A stretch of 33,449 nucleotides of DNA from JASLDZ01 sp964242625 (lineage in GTDB: Bacteria > Pseudomonadota > Alphaproteobacteria > Caulobacterales > Caulobacteraceae). This document shows positions 33,355-33,449 of this stretch, one piece after another. The notes under the pieces were generated by a model. It had not been told where the DNA came from and searched no databases. It saw nothing but the letters and a program-made list of their open reading frames with translations. The translations under genes were made by a program, and so were the position numbers. Within the stretch, counting starts at the first letter, position 1, and each line of letters begins with the position of its first letter. The stretch lies in the NCBI GenBank assembly GCA_964242625.1, contig CAXTAO010000030.1, positions 1-33,449 on the forward strand, read 5' to 3'.

Positions 33355-33449
33355 GGGGGCGGCGTTGTCCGCCTTGCGGCGGGCGCTTCGCGCTGTGCCG
33401 CCGTGCTCGGTCGCGTCAAGGCGACCTGCTTGCGCAGGCTTCGCTTCGC
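33355..33449 (+). repeat. Dispersed structured 3'-end repeat, copy D (cut by the window end)
   Basis: Begins at the first base after the hpnK stop and is near identical to copy A over its first 65 bases (both read GTCCGCCTTGCGGCGGGCGC and onward). P1 lies at 33378-33402. The left arm of P2 (GTCAAGGC, 33415-33422) is of the copy B type, so its partner should be GCCTTGAC just beyond the window. P3 and P4 are outside the window. Confidence 0.82.

Overview
This is a GC-rich window of bacterial chromosome with tightly packed genes and many 1-4 nt overlaps. The content points to an alphaproteobacterium, probably near Caulobacterales. The clues are an HslV with a pre-threonine extension, an hslV-acetyltransferase-hslU order, a holdfast-type polysaccharide export set (hfsB, hfsA, hfsD-like) with a CtrA-like site in its divergent promoter region, and an adjacent nth/DUF2244 pair. 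The taxonomic call is inference. No rRNA, tRNA, insertion sequence or CRISPR array was recognised.

Layout. Positions 1-158 hold a structured repeat at the 3' end of a DinG/XPD-type Fe-S helicase gene (159-2978, minus). Next come a ThiF/MoeB-like E1 enzyme coupled to a metallophosphoesterase (minus), then hslV, a GNAT acetyltransferase and hslU (plus, 4-nt overlaps). They are followed by a CDP-alcohol phosphatidyltransferase, an AraC-O6-methylguanine methyltransferase fusion, a DUF2244 membrane protein and endonuclease III. Positions 9.5-12.8 kb carry the polysaccharide export genes: hfsB- and hfsA-like on minus, diverging from an OPX lipoprotein (hfsD-like). Small genes (membrane protein, Sel1-type protein, GNAT) and a PLP aminotransferase follow. 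A 540-bp non-coding stretch (15434-15972) holds two tail-to-tail copies of the repeat. Positions 15.97-20.36 kb hold an EmrA/EmrB/TolC-type tripartite exporter, with a perfect 20-bp palindrome upstream.

The right third is a hopanoid locus. mlaA-hpnA-B-C-D-E-shc-hpnG form one minus-strand operon, and hpnI-J-K diverge from it on plus. HpnD, HpnC and HpnE make squalene from farnesyl diphosphate and Shc cyclises it. HpnG acts on adenosylhopane, and HpnI, HpnK and HpnJ build the glucosamine/cyclitol head group. The radical-SAM enzyme HpnH, needed between Shc and HpnG, is not in the window. MlaA at the head of the operon suggests a link between hopanoid synthesis and outer-membrane lipid asymmetry.

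The most unusual signal is a repeat family of about 95-210 bp. It has four copies: 1-158, 15466-15672, 15769-15921 and 33355-33449. All lie just downstream of a stop codon and in the same orientation relative to the gene they follow. They share several hairpins, and one stem shows a compensatory base change. Both ends of the window fall inside copies, which suggests a high-copy genomic repeat where an assembly may have broken.
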